A stretch of DNA of 64,000 nucleotides from Ruegeria atlantica (GTDB lineage: Bacteria; Pseudomonadota; Alphaproteobacteria; Rhodobacterales; Rhodobacteraceae), in the NCBI RefSeq assembly GCF_013032505.1, contig NZ_WQCG01000001.1, positions 496,001-560,000 on the forward strand, given 5' to 3'. The stretch's first letter is position 1; each line of letters opens with the position of its first letter. The position numbers were made by a program, and so were the translations under genes. Positions 26,555 to 35,371 of this stretch are shown piece by piece. The notes beneath the pieces were generated by a model. The model had not been told where the DNA came from and searched no databases. It was given only the letters and a program-made list of their open reading frames with translations.

Positions 26555-27997
26555 ATGAGCATCCGTAAATCCTCTCTGCTTTTACCACGCGCCACTGGTT
26601 GGGCAGGTACATCCGCGCTTAGCGCCGCGTTGCTGGCAACGACTGCGCTGCCCTCGCTGGCCGACGAAGCCTTGGCTGACCTTGTCGAAAACGTATCCCC
26701 TTCGGTGGTGACCATCATCGCCGAACAGGACATTGTGCCCGTGCAAGCACCGGGACAGGGACAGAACTTTGATTTCGAAGACCACCCGTTCGGTGAATTT
26801 TTCAAACGCTTCGGCGCGCCTGAAGGCTTTCAGGCACCCCAACGCGGACCATCCCAGGGGCTGGGATCGGGTTTCGTACTCGACGAAGCGGGATACATCA
26901 TCACCAACCACCATGTGGTCGACAATGCCTCAACCGTGACCGTCCGCCTGAGCGACGACCGCAGTTTTGAGGCCGAGATCGTGGGCACCGACCCGCTGAC
27001 CGATATCGCCGTCCTAAAGATCGACGCCGGAGAAACCTTGCAAGCCGTAGAAATGGGCGACAGCGAAGTTATCCGTGTGGGCGAGGATGTGGTCGCCATC
27101 GGCAACCCGTTCGGCCTGCATTCAACCGTGACCACCGGTATCGTTTCTGCCAAAGGCCGCAATATCTCGGCCGGACCATACGCAGAATTCATTCAAACCG
27201 ACGCTGCCATCAACAAGGGCAATTCGGGCGGTCCGCTGTTCAACATGGACGGCGAAGTGATTGGCGTGAATTCGGCCATCTACTCGCCCACCGGCGGGTC
27301 GGTTGGTCTGGGCTTTGCCGTGACATCGAACATCGTTGAACATATCGCCGCCGATCTGCGTGACGATGGTCAGGTCAGCCGCGGCTGGCTGGGTGTGTCG
27401 ATCCAGAATGTCAGCCCGGAAATCGCAGCGGCCATGGGCATCGACGCCTCAACCGGCGCGTTGGTATCGGATGTCGTTGAAGGCAGCCCGGCGGAAGGTG
27501 TACTGGAACAGGGTGACGTTATCCTGACCTTCAATGATGAAGCCGTCGGCTCCAGCAGCGATCTGCCGATCCTCGTCGGAACAACCAAAGTCGGCACCGA
27601 CAGTGTCATGACTGTTCTGCGCGATGGCAAAGAGCAGCAGATTGAGCTGACAATCGGCCAGCACCAGAGCGCCTCAGCCGAGGTCGACAAATCCGTGGAC
27701 GAAGGCATCTCGGGCACTGCCCTGGGTGTGACCGTTGCGCCGTTGACCGAAAGTAACCGCGCGCAAATGGGCGTCGGCGAAAATGTCGACGGTGTCGTTG
27801 TGACTGACCTGAAACCCGATAGTCCCGCCGCCAAGGCCGGACTGCAACGCGGCGACGTGATCGTGAAACTGGGCAGCCAGGAAACCGCATCACCCGACGC
27901 GCTAAAAGCCGCGCTGGACAGCGAAAAGACGGACCCTGCACTGGTGCTGATCAACCGGGGCGGAAACCAGATCTTCGTGGCGGTGGAAATCGCCTGA
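26555..27997 (+). CDS. Do-family periplasmic serine protease (DegP/DegQ-like)
   Basis: The 480-residue exported protease/chaperone handles misfolded envelope proteins. The signal peptide runs to about residue 36 (cleavage near SLA-D). The catalytic triad can be read: H120 (TNHHVV), D150 (DPLTDIAV) and S224 (NKGNSGGPL). Two PDZ domains follow (about residues 275-365 and 385-478). There is a small linker with Q-rich sequence after the LA loop. CAGGAG lies seven bases before the start. An OmpR-type response regulator and sensor kinase follow on the same strand 181 bases downstream, an arrangement that suggests an envelope-stress circuit. Confidence 0.95.
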   Translation: MSIRKSSLLLPRATGWAGTSALSAALLATTALPSLADEALADLVENVSPSVVTIIAEQDIVPVQAPGQGQNFDFEDHPFGEFFKRFGAPEGFQAPQRGPSQGLGSGFVLDEAGYIITNHHVVDNASTVTVRLSDDRSFEAEIVGTDPLTDIAVLKIDAGETLQAVEMGDSEVIRVGEDVVAIGNPFGLHSTVTTGIVSAKGRNISAGPYAEFIQTDAAINKGNSGGPLFNMDGEVIGVNSAIYSPTGGSVGLGFAVTSNIVEHIAADLRDDGQVSRGWLGVSIQNVSPEIAAAMGIDASTGALVSDVVEGSPAEGVLEQGDVILTFNDEAVGSSSDLPILVGTTKVGTDSVMTVLRDGKEQQIELTIGQHQSASAEVDKSVDEGISGTALGVTVAPLTESNRAQMGVGENVDGVVVTDLKPDSPAAKAGLQRGDVIVKLGSQETASPDALKAALDSEKTDPALVLINRGGNQIFVAVEIA

Positions 27998-28080
27998 CCC
28001 GAAGTCCGCGTACGCCATTTGATGGGGATTTCTGGCGTGCGCCTCCCTGGCGGATTGAATTGTCCGCATTCCGCCGGGAC

Positions 28081-28108
28081 TGCCGGGTGCGCTGCAACGC
28101 ACCCGGCA
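28081..28108 (+). terminator. perfect 11-pair hairpin between protease and response regulator
   Basis: TGCCGGGTGCG and CGCACCCGGCA pair around a six-base loop. No T-run follows, so it may be a weak terminator, a processing site or an mRNA-stabilising stem at the end of the protease transcript. Confidence 0.5.
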
Positions 28109-28178
28109 CGTAGTTTACGCAAATTATGTGCTTTTCCGGAAATTTGTGTTTAAATCCCGATAGAAAGGAACCCGAAAC

Positions 28179-28859
28179 ATGAGCCGCCGCCTGCTGATCG
28201 TCGAAGATGACGAGGACACCCGTGAATTCATCGCCAAGGGCTTTGGCGAAGAAGGCTATGTGGTCGAGCAGGCCGCAGATGGCCGCGAGGGCCTTTACCA
28301 CGCCACCGATGGTGGGTTTGACGCCATCGTTTTGGACCGGATGCTACCAGGGCTGGATGGTTTGTCGTTGATCCGTTCCTTGCGGGCGGCCGGGGTTAAG
28401 ACCCCTACCCTAATGCTGACCGCGATGAGCGCGGTTGACGAAAGGGTTAAAGGCCTGCGTTCCGGTGCGGATGATTATCTGGTGAAGCCGTTTTCGTTTC
28501 AGGAGCTTCACGCGCGGATCGAAGCCCTGTTGCGGCGCCCGCAGGAATCCGAGGAAACCGCGACACTGACCTGCCGCGATCTTGAGATGGACCTGCTGAC
28601 ACGCAAAGTCACACGCGATGGACAAGAGATTTCCCTGACCCCGCGTGAGTTCCAGATCCTTGAGTTCTTTTTGCGTCGCAAGAATCGCGTGGTTTCGCGC
28701 ACCATGCTGCTGGAAGGCGTCTGGGATTATCATTTCGACCCGAATACCAACGTCGTCGACGTCCATATCTCCAAACTGCGCCGTCAGCTTGATGAGGGCG
28801 GCAAAAAGCCGTTGATCGAAACAGTCCGAGGCGCAGGTTACATGATATCTGATGGATAA
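28179..28859 (+). CDS. OmpR-family DNA-binding response regulator
   Basis: The 226-residue protein has a receiver domain (residues 1-115) with acidic DDED near the start, phosphoacceptor D53 (IVLDRMLPGLDG) and the conserved lysine in DYLVKPFSF. The C-terminal winged helix (about 130-224) has LTPREFQILEFFLRR and VVDVHISKLRRQL. AAAGGAA precedes the start. It overlaps the sensor kinase gene by eight bases. The target genes are not evident; proximity to a Do-type protease suggests envelope stress control. Confidence 0.95.
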   Translation: MSRRLLIVEDDEDTREFIAKGFGEEGYVVEQAADGREGLYHATDGGFDAIVLDRMLPGLDGLSLIRSLRAAGVKTPTLMLTAMSAVDERVKGLRSGADDYLVKPFSFQELHARIEALLRRPQESEETATLTCRDLEMDLLTRKVTRDGQEISLTPREFQILEFFLRRKNRVVSRTMLLEGVWDYHFDPNTNVVDVHISKLRRQLDEGGKKPLIETVRGAGYMISDG

Positions 28860-30222
28860 CCTGCGACTTTCGTTCAATAATTCCCGCACCCGCCTCGTTC
28901 TGGCCAGCATGGTTCTCAGCACTTTGCTGACCGCAATCGTGCTGGGGCTGGTCTACTTCACCGCCAATCGCAGTATCGAGGGTGAGACCCGCTCGGTGGT
29001 GTCCGCCGAACTGACAGGCCTGGCAGATGAATACGAACGACGCGGCCTGTTTGGCCTGTTACAAGCCATTGAGCGCAGGATCCCAACCGCGTCCGAGCGG
29101 GATGCCCTGTATCTTTTGACCGACCGGTTCGGCGTGAAGCTGGCCGGTAACCTCAAGCACTGGCCTGCGGATGTCACAGCGGGCAGCGGTTGGGTCGATC
29201 TGGATCTTCGCCGCGCCGATAACGACCAGTTGGTGCCGATCTCGGCTGCCTCGGTGCGCTTGCCCGGCGGCGAACGCCTGCTGGTTGGACGCGATGCCCT
29301 TGCGCGGCAACAATTCGACAGAGCGCTGTTGCGCGCGGTTGGCTTGGCGCTTGCAATCGCGTTGGCACTGAGCCTTTTAACTGGTTGGCTTTTCACACGG
29401 CTGGTCTTCACTCGCCTGTCTGAATTTGCGGGCACGGCAGAAAACATTGTGTCGGGCGACCTGTCCCGCCGCATGCCGTTACGCGGAACCGGGGATGAGC
29501 TGGATCAGGTGGCCGGAACCCTGAACAGCATGTTGGACCGAATTGAGGAACTGATCAGCAATCTGCGCACGACCTCAAACTCAATCGCCCATGACCTGCG
29601 ATCCCCCCTATCCCGCCTGCGTCAAAGGGTTGAGTCGCTGTCTGACCCAGCCAAAAGCGAATTGGACCGCGAGGTCGACGTATCCCGCGCGACGGCGGAA
29701 ATCGACCATGTGCTACGTGTTCTTGGGCAGCTGACCGAAATCTCGCGCGCCGAGGCCGGTGTTGGGCGGGAACAGTTCGAATCTGTGGACCTGCAGCAAC
29801 TGATTGGCGACGTTGTCGAACTTTATGATCCTGTTGCGACCGATCAGGGAATTTCTTTAGAAGTTGTAGGCACCGCTCACACTGTTCAGGGACATCGCCC
29901 GCTTCTGTCGCAAGCTCTATCGAACTTGTTGGAAAACGCTATGCGTTACGCCCCTGAAGACACGGCGATCACGATCACCCTGTCAGAAAGCGGTCCCTTC
30001 ACCTGCCTGAGCGTACGTGACCGGGGCCCGGGTGTCCCAGAAGAGGACTTACCACGCCTTCAGGTGCCCTTTGTCACGCTCGACCCCGCGAGGACCGAGC
30101 GAAACTCGGGGTTGGGTTTGGCTTTGGTCGCAGCGATTTCCCACATGCATGACGGCGCATTCGAAGCGCGCAATTGCGATCCGGGCCTTGAGGCCATAAT
30201 CAAACTGGCCCGCAAGCCCTAG
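28852..30222 (+). CDS. HAMP-domain sensor histidine kinase
   Basis: The 456-residue inner-membrane kinase is the partner of the response regulator, whose gene it overlaps by eight bases. It has two membrane helices (about residues 14-38 and 160-185) enclosing a periplasmic sensor of about 120 residues, HAMP (about 187-238), phosphoacceptor H247 (SIAHDLRSPLSRL), N-box LSNLLENAMRYA, and G-boxes RDRGPGVP and GLGLALV. The periplasmic region has no recognised domain. Its stop TAG overlaps the stop of the convergent CYTH gene within CTAG, so there is no terminator between them. Confidence 0.95.
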   Translation: MDNLRLSFNNSRTRLVLASMVLSTLLTAIVLGLVYFTANRSIEGETRSVVSAELTGLADEYERRGLFGLLQAIERRIPTASERDALYLLTDRFGVKLAGNLKHWPADVTAGSGWVDLDLRRADNDQLVPISAASVRLPGGERLLVGRDALARQQFDRALLRAVGLALAIALALSLLTGWLFTRLVFTRLSEFAGTAENIVSGDLSRRMPLRGTGDELDQVAGTLNSMLDRIEELISNLRTTSNSIAHDLRSPLSRLRQRVESLSDPAKSELDREVDVSRATAEIDHVLRVLGQLTEISRAEAGVGREQFESVDLQQLIGDVVELYDPVATDQGISLEVVGTAHTVQGHRPLLSQALSNLLENAMRYAPEDTAITITLSESGPFTCLSVRDRGPGVPEEDLPRLQVPFVTLDPARTERNSGLGLALVAAISHMHDGAFEARNCDPGLEAIIKLARKP

Positions 30223-30686
30223 TTGGGCAAGCCATTGATCGCCATCATCTTGTTTTTATAGCGTTTATCCGCCGTCACATCCGCTCCGAACCAAGCCGGC
30301 GGCAAATATGCCCTTGCCTCGGCCTCAGTGTCGAACTCAACCTCGACTAGCCGCAACGGTGCAAGGTCCCCCAGAAATATGTCCAGCTCAAACACCCGAC
30401 CATCCGGCAGCGTCCCGGTATAGCGTTCCTTCTCGACCCGGCGCCCTTCGGTTTCCGGCCAGAAGGTCTCGAACTGCTCGACGGTGATCTCGGCCTCGCG
30501 TTCCACGCGCACCAGCGAACCCGCCCCTTTTAGAGTGAGGAAATGGCGGTCATTCTTCTGCCGCAGACGCAGTTCGGTGGAATCGTCCGGAGCCGTCAAA
30601 TAGCCTTGGCGGACGACGGCCTTACCCGCGTCACTCAGGTCTGGCAGTTCCGCCACCAGAAATTTGCGTTCAATTTCTGTGCTCAT
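30219..30686 (-). CDS. CYTH-domain protein (triphosphate tunnel metalloenzyme)
   Basis: This is a 155-residue single CYTH domain. The signature EIERKFLV occupies residues 4-11 (ExExK = E4, E6, K8), followed by LRLRQKNDRHFLTLK, EREAEI, ERYTG and LVEVEFDTEAEA, giving the alternating charged residues that line a triphosphate-binding tunnel. Family members hydrolyse inorganic triphosphate or related substrates; some are class IV adenylate cyclases, so the exact activity is open. The start ATG overlaps the stop of the ParA gene (ATGA), and ParA in turn follows the CHAD gene by three bases: a tightly coupled three-gene operon. In E. coli YgiF, CYTH and CHAD lie on one chain. Confidence 0.92.
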   Translation of the reverse strand: MSTEIERKFLVAELPDLSDAGKAVVRQGYLTAPDDSTELRLRQKNDRHFLTLKGAGSLVRVEREAEITVEQFETFWPETEGRRVEKERYTGTLPDGRVFELDIFLGDLAPLRLVEVEFDTEAEARAYLPPAWFGADVTADKRYKNKMMAINGLPN

Positions 30687-31438
30687 TGCTTTGAAGCCGA
30701 TCTGTTTTCTATCTCGTCATACAATTTTTGATAGGCCGTGCTGGCAGCGCTGCGTGGGGCGTATTCACTGACCGGCGCACGGTTTTGCCCCATCCTTTCA
30801 ATATCCGCCGCAAACGGGATTGAGCTTTGCAGGAACCGCTTGCGATGACGCTTTCGCATCTCATCCATCGTCTCATGGTGCAGGGTCTTGCGTTGCTGCA
30901 CCATGGAAAAGAATGCGTTCAGCTTCTTCTTCGACAACTTGTTGGCATCAAAAAACCCGACCAACTGATCGAAACTTCTTTCCGACAGCGTCGTCGGGAT
31001 CACCGGAACCACGATCTGATCCGCGGCTTTAAAGACGTTTTCCGACAGGGTCGAAAAGTTGGGTGGGCAATCCAGTATGATCACGTCGTAATCGCTGCCT
31101 GCTGCAATCAGCGCCTTTTTCAGCCTGGATCGTTTGTTCCGCATCCGCGACAGGAAGACGTCAAAATCCCGGAATGTCATGTTTGCCGGGAGCACGTCCA
31201 GCCCTTCGAAATCGCTGGCGCGAATGGACTTGGTAAAGCGCGCGACATCATCAAAAAACCGCGCATCTGTCAGCTTTTTGGATGGCTTAACGCGCAGATA
31301 AAACCCAGACGCGCCCTGCGGATCCAAATCGCACAACAGAACTTTGTGCCCCGCCACCGCGTAGGCATGGGCTAAATTGACCGAGGTCGCGGTTTTACCC
31401 ACACCGCCCTTGTTGCTGTAACAGGCAATGATTTTCAT
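30683..31438 (-). CDS. ParA/MinD-type ATPase
   Basis: The 251-residue P-loop ATPase has the deviant Walker A KGGVGKT at residues 10-16 (signature lysine K10, catalytic-loop lysine K15), Walker A' in LCDLDPQG and Walker B VIILDCPPN. It ends without an N-terminal helix-turn-helix, so it is of the small, cargo-positioning kind rather than the plasmid type Ia. No parB, parS-like cluster or minCE is next to it. Instead it is sandwiched between CHAD (three bases upstream) and CYTH (ATGA overlap downstream), which makes a polyphosphate-related cargo an attractive but unproven idea. The C-terminal third is rich in basic residues (MRKRHRKRF), which may aid nucleoid DNA binding. Confidence 0.92.
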   Translation of the reverse strand: MKIIACYSNKGGVGKTATSVNLAHAYAVAGHKVLLCDLDPQGASGFYLRVKPSKKLTDARFFDDVARFTKSIRASDFEGLDVLPANMTFRDFDVFLSRMRNKRSRLKKALIAAGSDYDVIILDCPPNFSTLSENVFKAADQIVVPVIPTTLSERSFDQLVGFFDANKLSKKKLNAFFSMVQQRKTLHHETMDEMRKRHRKRFLQSSIPFAADIERMGQNRAPVSEYAPRSAASTAYQKLYDEIENRSASKQ

Positions 31439-31441
31439 TCC

Positions 31442-32956
31442 TCAGCCCTCCTTGTGGTGAAACAACTTCCGAAACAGGTGCCGGATATCCGGGCTGTCGA
31501 ATTGTTTGAATTTTGCTATGACGCAGTCACGTTCCGCCCTTTGGCGTTGATCCAGAACCGCAATCAGACCGCCAACCGACAAAGCCATCTGCGCGTCAGC
31601 GCGGCCTTGGGTATTGCTGTTCTGTTTAACGAAGTTTTGCAGTGCTTCTTGCTGTACCGAGAAATCGTTGAACAGACCCAAATTATCCTGCAGCTTTTTT
31701 AACGGCTTGATGATCGTTTTGAACGCCTTGGCGTCGAACAACGGTGCAAAGTACTCCATAAGGTAACGCAGCTTCTTACAGTCGATCCGCAGATTATGCA
31801 CAACTTCGTCAGGCGTGTGCGGCGTGATCCGCCGCGCCAGTTTGCAGGTTTTACGGTAGCGTTTCCAAATCAGAGAACATGCAAAATCATAGGCCGGCCG
31901 ATCCGCATTTGGACCAGGCCGCAGATTGGCCGGATCTGCGAAAAGTTCGGTCAGCTTTCGCATCTGCGTGTCATAGCCTTGCGTCAAAAAGCGACGGGAC
32001 AGGCGGCCAAGTGCTTGGGCGCGTTCGTTTTCGAATTGCGTAAACATGGCCCTGACGCCGTCATGAAGGTTGACCGGTATCAGATTGAAGTAACTATCTT
32101 TTTCCAACAGATAGACATCCAAATCTCGCACTCGGCCAGTTGGTTCCATCAAACCCGAAAACTCACGCTTTAGTTCGGCGGTTTGTTCGAGCGAAAACAC
32201 GTCTTTGAACAGGCTGATCACCGATCGCACACGGCGCAATGAAACGCGATAATCATGCAGAAACTCGGTGTCGATATCATCGATCACACCGGCTTCATTC
32301 TGGCGCGCGACCGCCAGATAGGTGCGGATGATGTCCGTGGCGACTTCGATCGAAGGTTCATGGGTTTCGATCCTGATCTGTGGCTTCGCCTTGTAAATGG
32401 TCGCCTTGGGAAACAGTCCGTCAAACACTGGTTCCGTGCTGCTTGCAGCAGCGTCCATTTTCTTCAGCTTTTGACAAATTGACTTGAACGCCCGGTCATA
32501 TCCGCGCATGTGCCGAACCGTTACAACCGATACCTGCCCCTGATCCGACGACAAGAGCATCATCGTGCCGCGCACCTGCGTTTTTTGCTGGTCACCCAGA
32601 ACCACAAATGAGCGGTGTTCGACCCTGCCTGACCCGACATTCATCAGCGCCCGCAACTTGGGAAATCCAGCCAGTGCAACTTTGACGGGACCGTCCGGTA
32701 AGTCCTGAACGAACTTTCCCTCTCCTCTGCATCCTTGGATCTGGGATTTTCTGCCGCACAACAAGATCAAGGACCCATCGATCTGGATCAAAGCCCTGCC
32801 AGATGCCCGAAGGGATTGATCGTGGCAATCCAGAATACCAAAACGTCTGGCAGGTTCAGCGGCGTCAAACCGCAACGCCAGTCCTTTCAGAGACTGTGCA
32901 AACCTCGCCCCATCAAACGCGCCCCGGATGACAAAACAGCTTTTGACCCGAACCAT
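31442..32956 (-). CDS. CHAD-domain protein with degenerate CYTH-like N-terminus
   Basis: The 504-residue protein starts at the ATG at 32956, where AAGGGA lies nine bases upstream; a GTG at 32974 is an alternative. Residues about 200-500 form a CHAD domain: the conserved FLHDYRVSLRRVRS around H234 and the second repeat VVHNLRIDCKKLRYLMEYF, an all-helical fold with a strongly basic surface that in other CHAD proteins binds polyphosphate. The first ~170 residues look like a worn CYTH domain: FGILDCHDQSLRASGRALIQID is laid out like the CYTH segment that follows the tunnel entrance, but the ExExK motif is missing. It is first in the CHAD-ParA-CYTH operon. Confidence 0.88.
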   Translation of the reverse strand: MVRVKSCFVIRGAFDGARFAQSLKGLALRFDAAEPARRFGILDCHDQSLRASGRALIQIDGSLILLCGRKSQIQGCRGEGKFVQDLPDGPVKVALAGFPKLRALMNVGSGRVEHRSFVVLGDQQKTQVRGTMMLLSSDQGQVSVVTVRHMRGYDRAFKSICQKLKKMDAAASSTEPVFDGLFPKATIYKAKPQIRIETHEPSIEVATDIIRTYLAVARQNEAGVIDDIDTEFLHDYRVSLRRVRSVISLFKDVFSLEQTAELKREFSGLMEPTGRVRDLDVYLLEKDSYFNLIPVNLHDGVRAMFTQFENERAQALGRLSRRFLTQGYDTQMRKLTELFADPANLRPGPNADRPAYDFACSLIWKRYRKTCKLARRITPHTPDEVVHNLRIDCKKLRYLMEYFAPLFDAKAFKTIIKPLKKLQDNLGLFNDFSVQQEALQNFVKQNSNTQGRADAQMALSVGGLIAVLDQRQRAERDCVIAKFKQFDSPDIRHLFRKLFHHKEG

Positions 32957-33118
32957 TAAGCGCGTCCCTTTCACGGAGTATCCAGTATGTCATAATGAAT
33001 TCATATTCCTTCAATCCAATCAACGACTAACTCTGCTGATCAACCGCTATGGCGCAAACGTCAGACTTTGCACCAACAACCGAATGACTCTGCCAGGCCA
33101 TTTGGCTAATACAAGGGA

Positions 33119-33466
33119 ATGTCCGATCCCGTTTCATCAATCCGCAATCTCGGCCCGGCCTTTGAACAATCCTGCGCACGCGCAGGCATTCACTCTGCGC
33201 AGGAATTGCGCGCACTGGGGGCGGATGAAGCCTATGCACGGTTGCTGCAGGCCGGTACCCGGCCGCATTTCATCGGATACTACGTTTTGGTGATGGGATT
33301 GCAGGGGCGCCCTTGGAACGATTGCAAGGGCGAGGAAAAGAAGGCTTTACGCAAAACGTTTGACGCGATCAAATCCAGTGTCAGCATCGCCCCAGAAAAC
33401 CAGCTGATTTCTGATCTGGATGCGATAGGCGTAAGGATCGCACCGAAAGACCTAAAACAGGTCTGA
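33119..33466 (+). CDS. TfoX C-terminal domain protein
   Basis: The 115-residue protein is made up of the TfoX_C helix-hairpin-helix-like domain: ISSIRNLGPAFE-type entry (here VSSIRNLGPAFEQ), SAQELRALGADEAYARLL and a GLQGRPWNDC segment. TfoX/Sxy proteins activate competence genes through CRP in gammaproteobacteria, but stand-alone C-terminal domains in alphaproteobacteria have no defined role. The start follows AAGGGA by one base only, so initiation may be inefficient. It is divergent from the CHAD operon (162 bases) and convergent with ndk. Confidence 0.85.
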   Translation: MSDPVSSIRNLGPAFEQSCARAGIHSAQELRALGADEAYARLLQAGTRPHFIGYYVLVMGLQGRPWNDCKGEEKKALRKTFDAIKSSVSIAPENQLISDLDAIGVRIAPKDLKQV

Positions 33467-33470
33467 AACG

Positions 33471-33500
33471 AAAAAGGCCGCACCCCGATGGGATACGGCC
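33471..33500 (-). terminator. rho-independent terminator of ndk
   Basis: On the minus strand GGCCG pairs with CGGCC, with an inner CCC/GGG continuing the stem, and the hairpin is followed by TTTTT. It lies between the stops of ndk and the TfoX-domain gene. Confidence 0.8.
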
Positions 33501-33522
33501 CTAAAGTTCGTCCAGTGGCGGT

Positions 33523-33945
33523 TTAGCCGACCAGTTCGATACCCGAGAAGAAGTATGCGATCTCAACAGCTGCCGTTTCCGGCGCGTCCGAACCGTGGAC
33601 AGAGTTTTCTCCAACCGATTCAGCGAACTCGGCGCGGATGGTACCGGCGGCTGCGTCTGCAGGGTTGGTTGCGCCCATGACTTCGCGGTTCTTGGCAATG
33701 GCGCCTTCGCCTTCCAGAACCTGAACAACAACCGGTGCCGACGACATGAATTCGCACAGCTCGTCATAGAACGGACGCTCGGCGTGCACGTCATAGAACT
33801 TGCCAGCCTGAGCTTTGGTCATGTGGATGCGCTTTTGCGCAACGATGCGCAGGCCGGCTTCTTCAAACTTGGCATTGATTTTGCCAGTCAGGTTGCGGCG
33901 GGTTGCATCGGGTTTGATGATCGAGAATGTGCGTTCCAGTGCCAT
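33523..33945 (-). CDS. ndk: nucleoside-diphosphate kinase
   Basis: The 140-residue enzyme transfers the gamma-phosphate between nucleoside di- and triphosphates through a phosphohistidine. It begins [16 protein letters not shown], has IRAEFAES and the active-site H117 in ENSVHGSD. Length and sequence are standard. GGAG sits upstream of the ATG and a clear terminator follows. It is transcribed away from the efflux gene at 34061, with 115 bases between them. Confidence 0.97.
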   Translation of the reverse strand: MALERTFSIIKPDATRRNLTGKINAKFEEAGLRIVAQKRIHMTKAQAGKFYDVHAERPFYDELCEFMSSAPVVVQVLEGEGAIAKNREVMGATNPADAAAGTIRAEFAESVGENSVHGSDAPETAAVEIAYFFSGIELVG

Positions 33946-34060
33946 GTCGGCCTCTCCTTACTATATGGCGCGGGGTCCGCGCCGAAATCCATCGCGCGCC
34001 GCCTAACATGGTATCAGCCTCATGAAAAGTGGAATGATTGCACCGTTTGGGATTTGGCGA

Positions 34061-35263
34061 TCAGATTGTGTCCGGCAATGGCTCCGACGCGTCGACCCGG
34101 CGAACATAAACCACGGCGAGCAGACCGACAAAACCACAGACGAACATCATGCCCAGCACCAGATACGGTCCATTTTCGGGGCTGACAAACGCGCCAGTCA
34201 TTAAGGTCAGAACTGCTCCCAAGGCGACGATCATCGCACCGGACAATCCAGCCGCGCTGCCCGCCAGTTTGGGCCGCACGGACATGACCCCTGCAGAGGC
34301 GTTGGCGTTGGTCAAACCGTTGCCGAAACCCACGCAAATAGCAGACCCAAAGAATACCCAGACCGAGCCCAGACCCGCTATGAACAGTAGCAATCCGCAC
34401 AAAGGCCCGGTTGAGGCGACAACCCGCCCGATCAGGATCATCGTCGTCAGCTGTGTATGCGCCGCGATGCGCCCGGTGATGAAGTTGCCCACCATGAAAC
34501 CACCGGTGATAATCCCGATCCCCAACCCCAGCATGGCGGGGCTCAGATCGAACCACTCTGCAGCGACAAGCGGCGCGCCGGTGATGAAGCTGAAAAAACC
34601 GCCGATCGAAAATGCCGCGCACAGCGCGTAGCCCCAGAACCGACGCGCGCGCAGCAGGTGGGGATATTCCTTTAGCTGAGCCGAAAAGGTTGCCGACCGG
34701 TTCGTATTCGTTTCACCCATATCGGCCCATAGCAGCGCCAGCATTCCCGCCCCAAGCACCGAGTACAGGACGAACCCGGCCCGCCAGCCAAACAGCATAT
34801 CCAACGCACCGCCCAGCATCGGGCCAAGCATCGGCGCCAATGCCATTGCCATTGCGACATATCCCAATTTGCTAGCGGCCTCGTTCGGAGCATAGAGATC
34901 CCGGATCGAGGCACTGGACAGCACGGGTCCGGCCACCACCGCGGCTTGCAGCAAACGGAAGCCAAGGAACATCCAGATCGACTCGGCCAGTACGCAACCG
35001 ACCGAGGAAATAGCGAAAATACCCATACAAATCAATATGATCGGCCTGCGACCAAACCTGTCCGATAATGGTCCTACGATCAGCTGTAAAACGGCGGATA
35101 CCGCCAGATACCCGGCGACAGACAGATTAATCAGGCCATAATCGACCTGAAATCCCTCAGCCATCCGTGCCAGCGACGGCAGAAACATATTCAGCGACAG
35201 CACCGATAACGCCGTGGCGAAGATCAATGTAATTAGTGAGGGGGGCGTCTGTGCCGCGCGCAT
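34061..35263 (-). CDS. MFS drug-resistance transporter, Bcr/CflA family
   Basis: The 400-residue protein has 12 predicted membrane helices. It shows the drug:H+ antiporter features of the Bcr/CflA group: LSLNMFLPSLARMAEGF in helix 1, GPLSDRFGRRPI (motif A) after helix 2, and FRLLQAAVVAGPVLSSASIRDLY in helix 4-5. The natural substrate is unknown; E. coli Bcr exports bicyclomycin and cysteine-like compounds. It is divergent from the ABC-F gene with 108 bases between start codons; no regulator is next to it. Confidence 0.88.
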   Translation of the reverse strand: MRAAQTPPSLITLIFATALSVLSLNMFLPSLARMAEGFQVDYGLINLSVAGYLAVSAVLQLIVGPLSDRFGRRPIILICMGIFAISSVGCVLAESIWMFLGFRLLQAAVVAGPVLSSASIRDLYAPNEAASKLGYVAMAMALAPMLGPMLGGALDMLFGWRAGFVLYSVLGAGMLALLWADMGETNTNRSATFSAQLKEYPHLLRARRFWGYALCAAFSIGGFFSFITGAPLVAAEWFDLSPAMLGLGIGIITGGFMVGNFITGRIAAHTQLTTMILIGRVVASTGPLCGLLLFIAGLGSVWVFFGSAICVGFGNGLTNANASAGVMSVRPKLAGSAAGLSGAMIVALGAVLTLMTGAFVSPENGPYLVLGMMFVCGFVGLLAVVYVRRVDASEPLPDTI

Positions 35264-35371
35264 GATAAAAACCGTCGAAAAATGCCTACCCGGCCAGCGC
35301 TAACACATTGCTTGGATATTGAACATGCCAAGCCGCTGGCGGCGGCATCTCGGCTCTGCTAAGAGCGCGTC

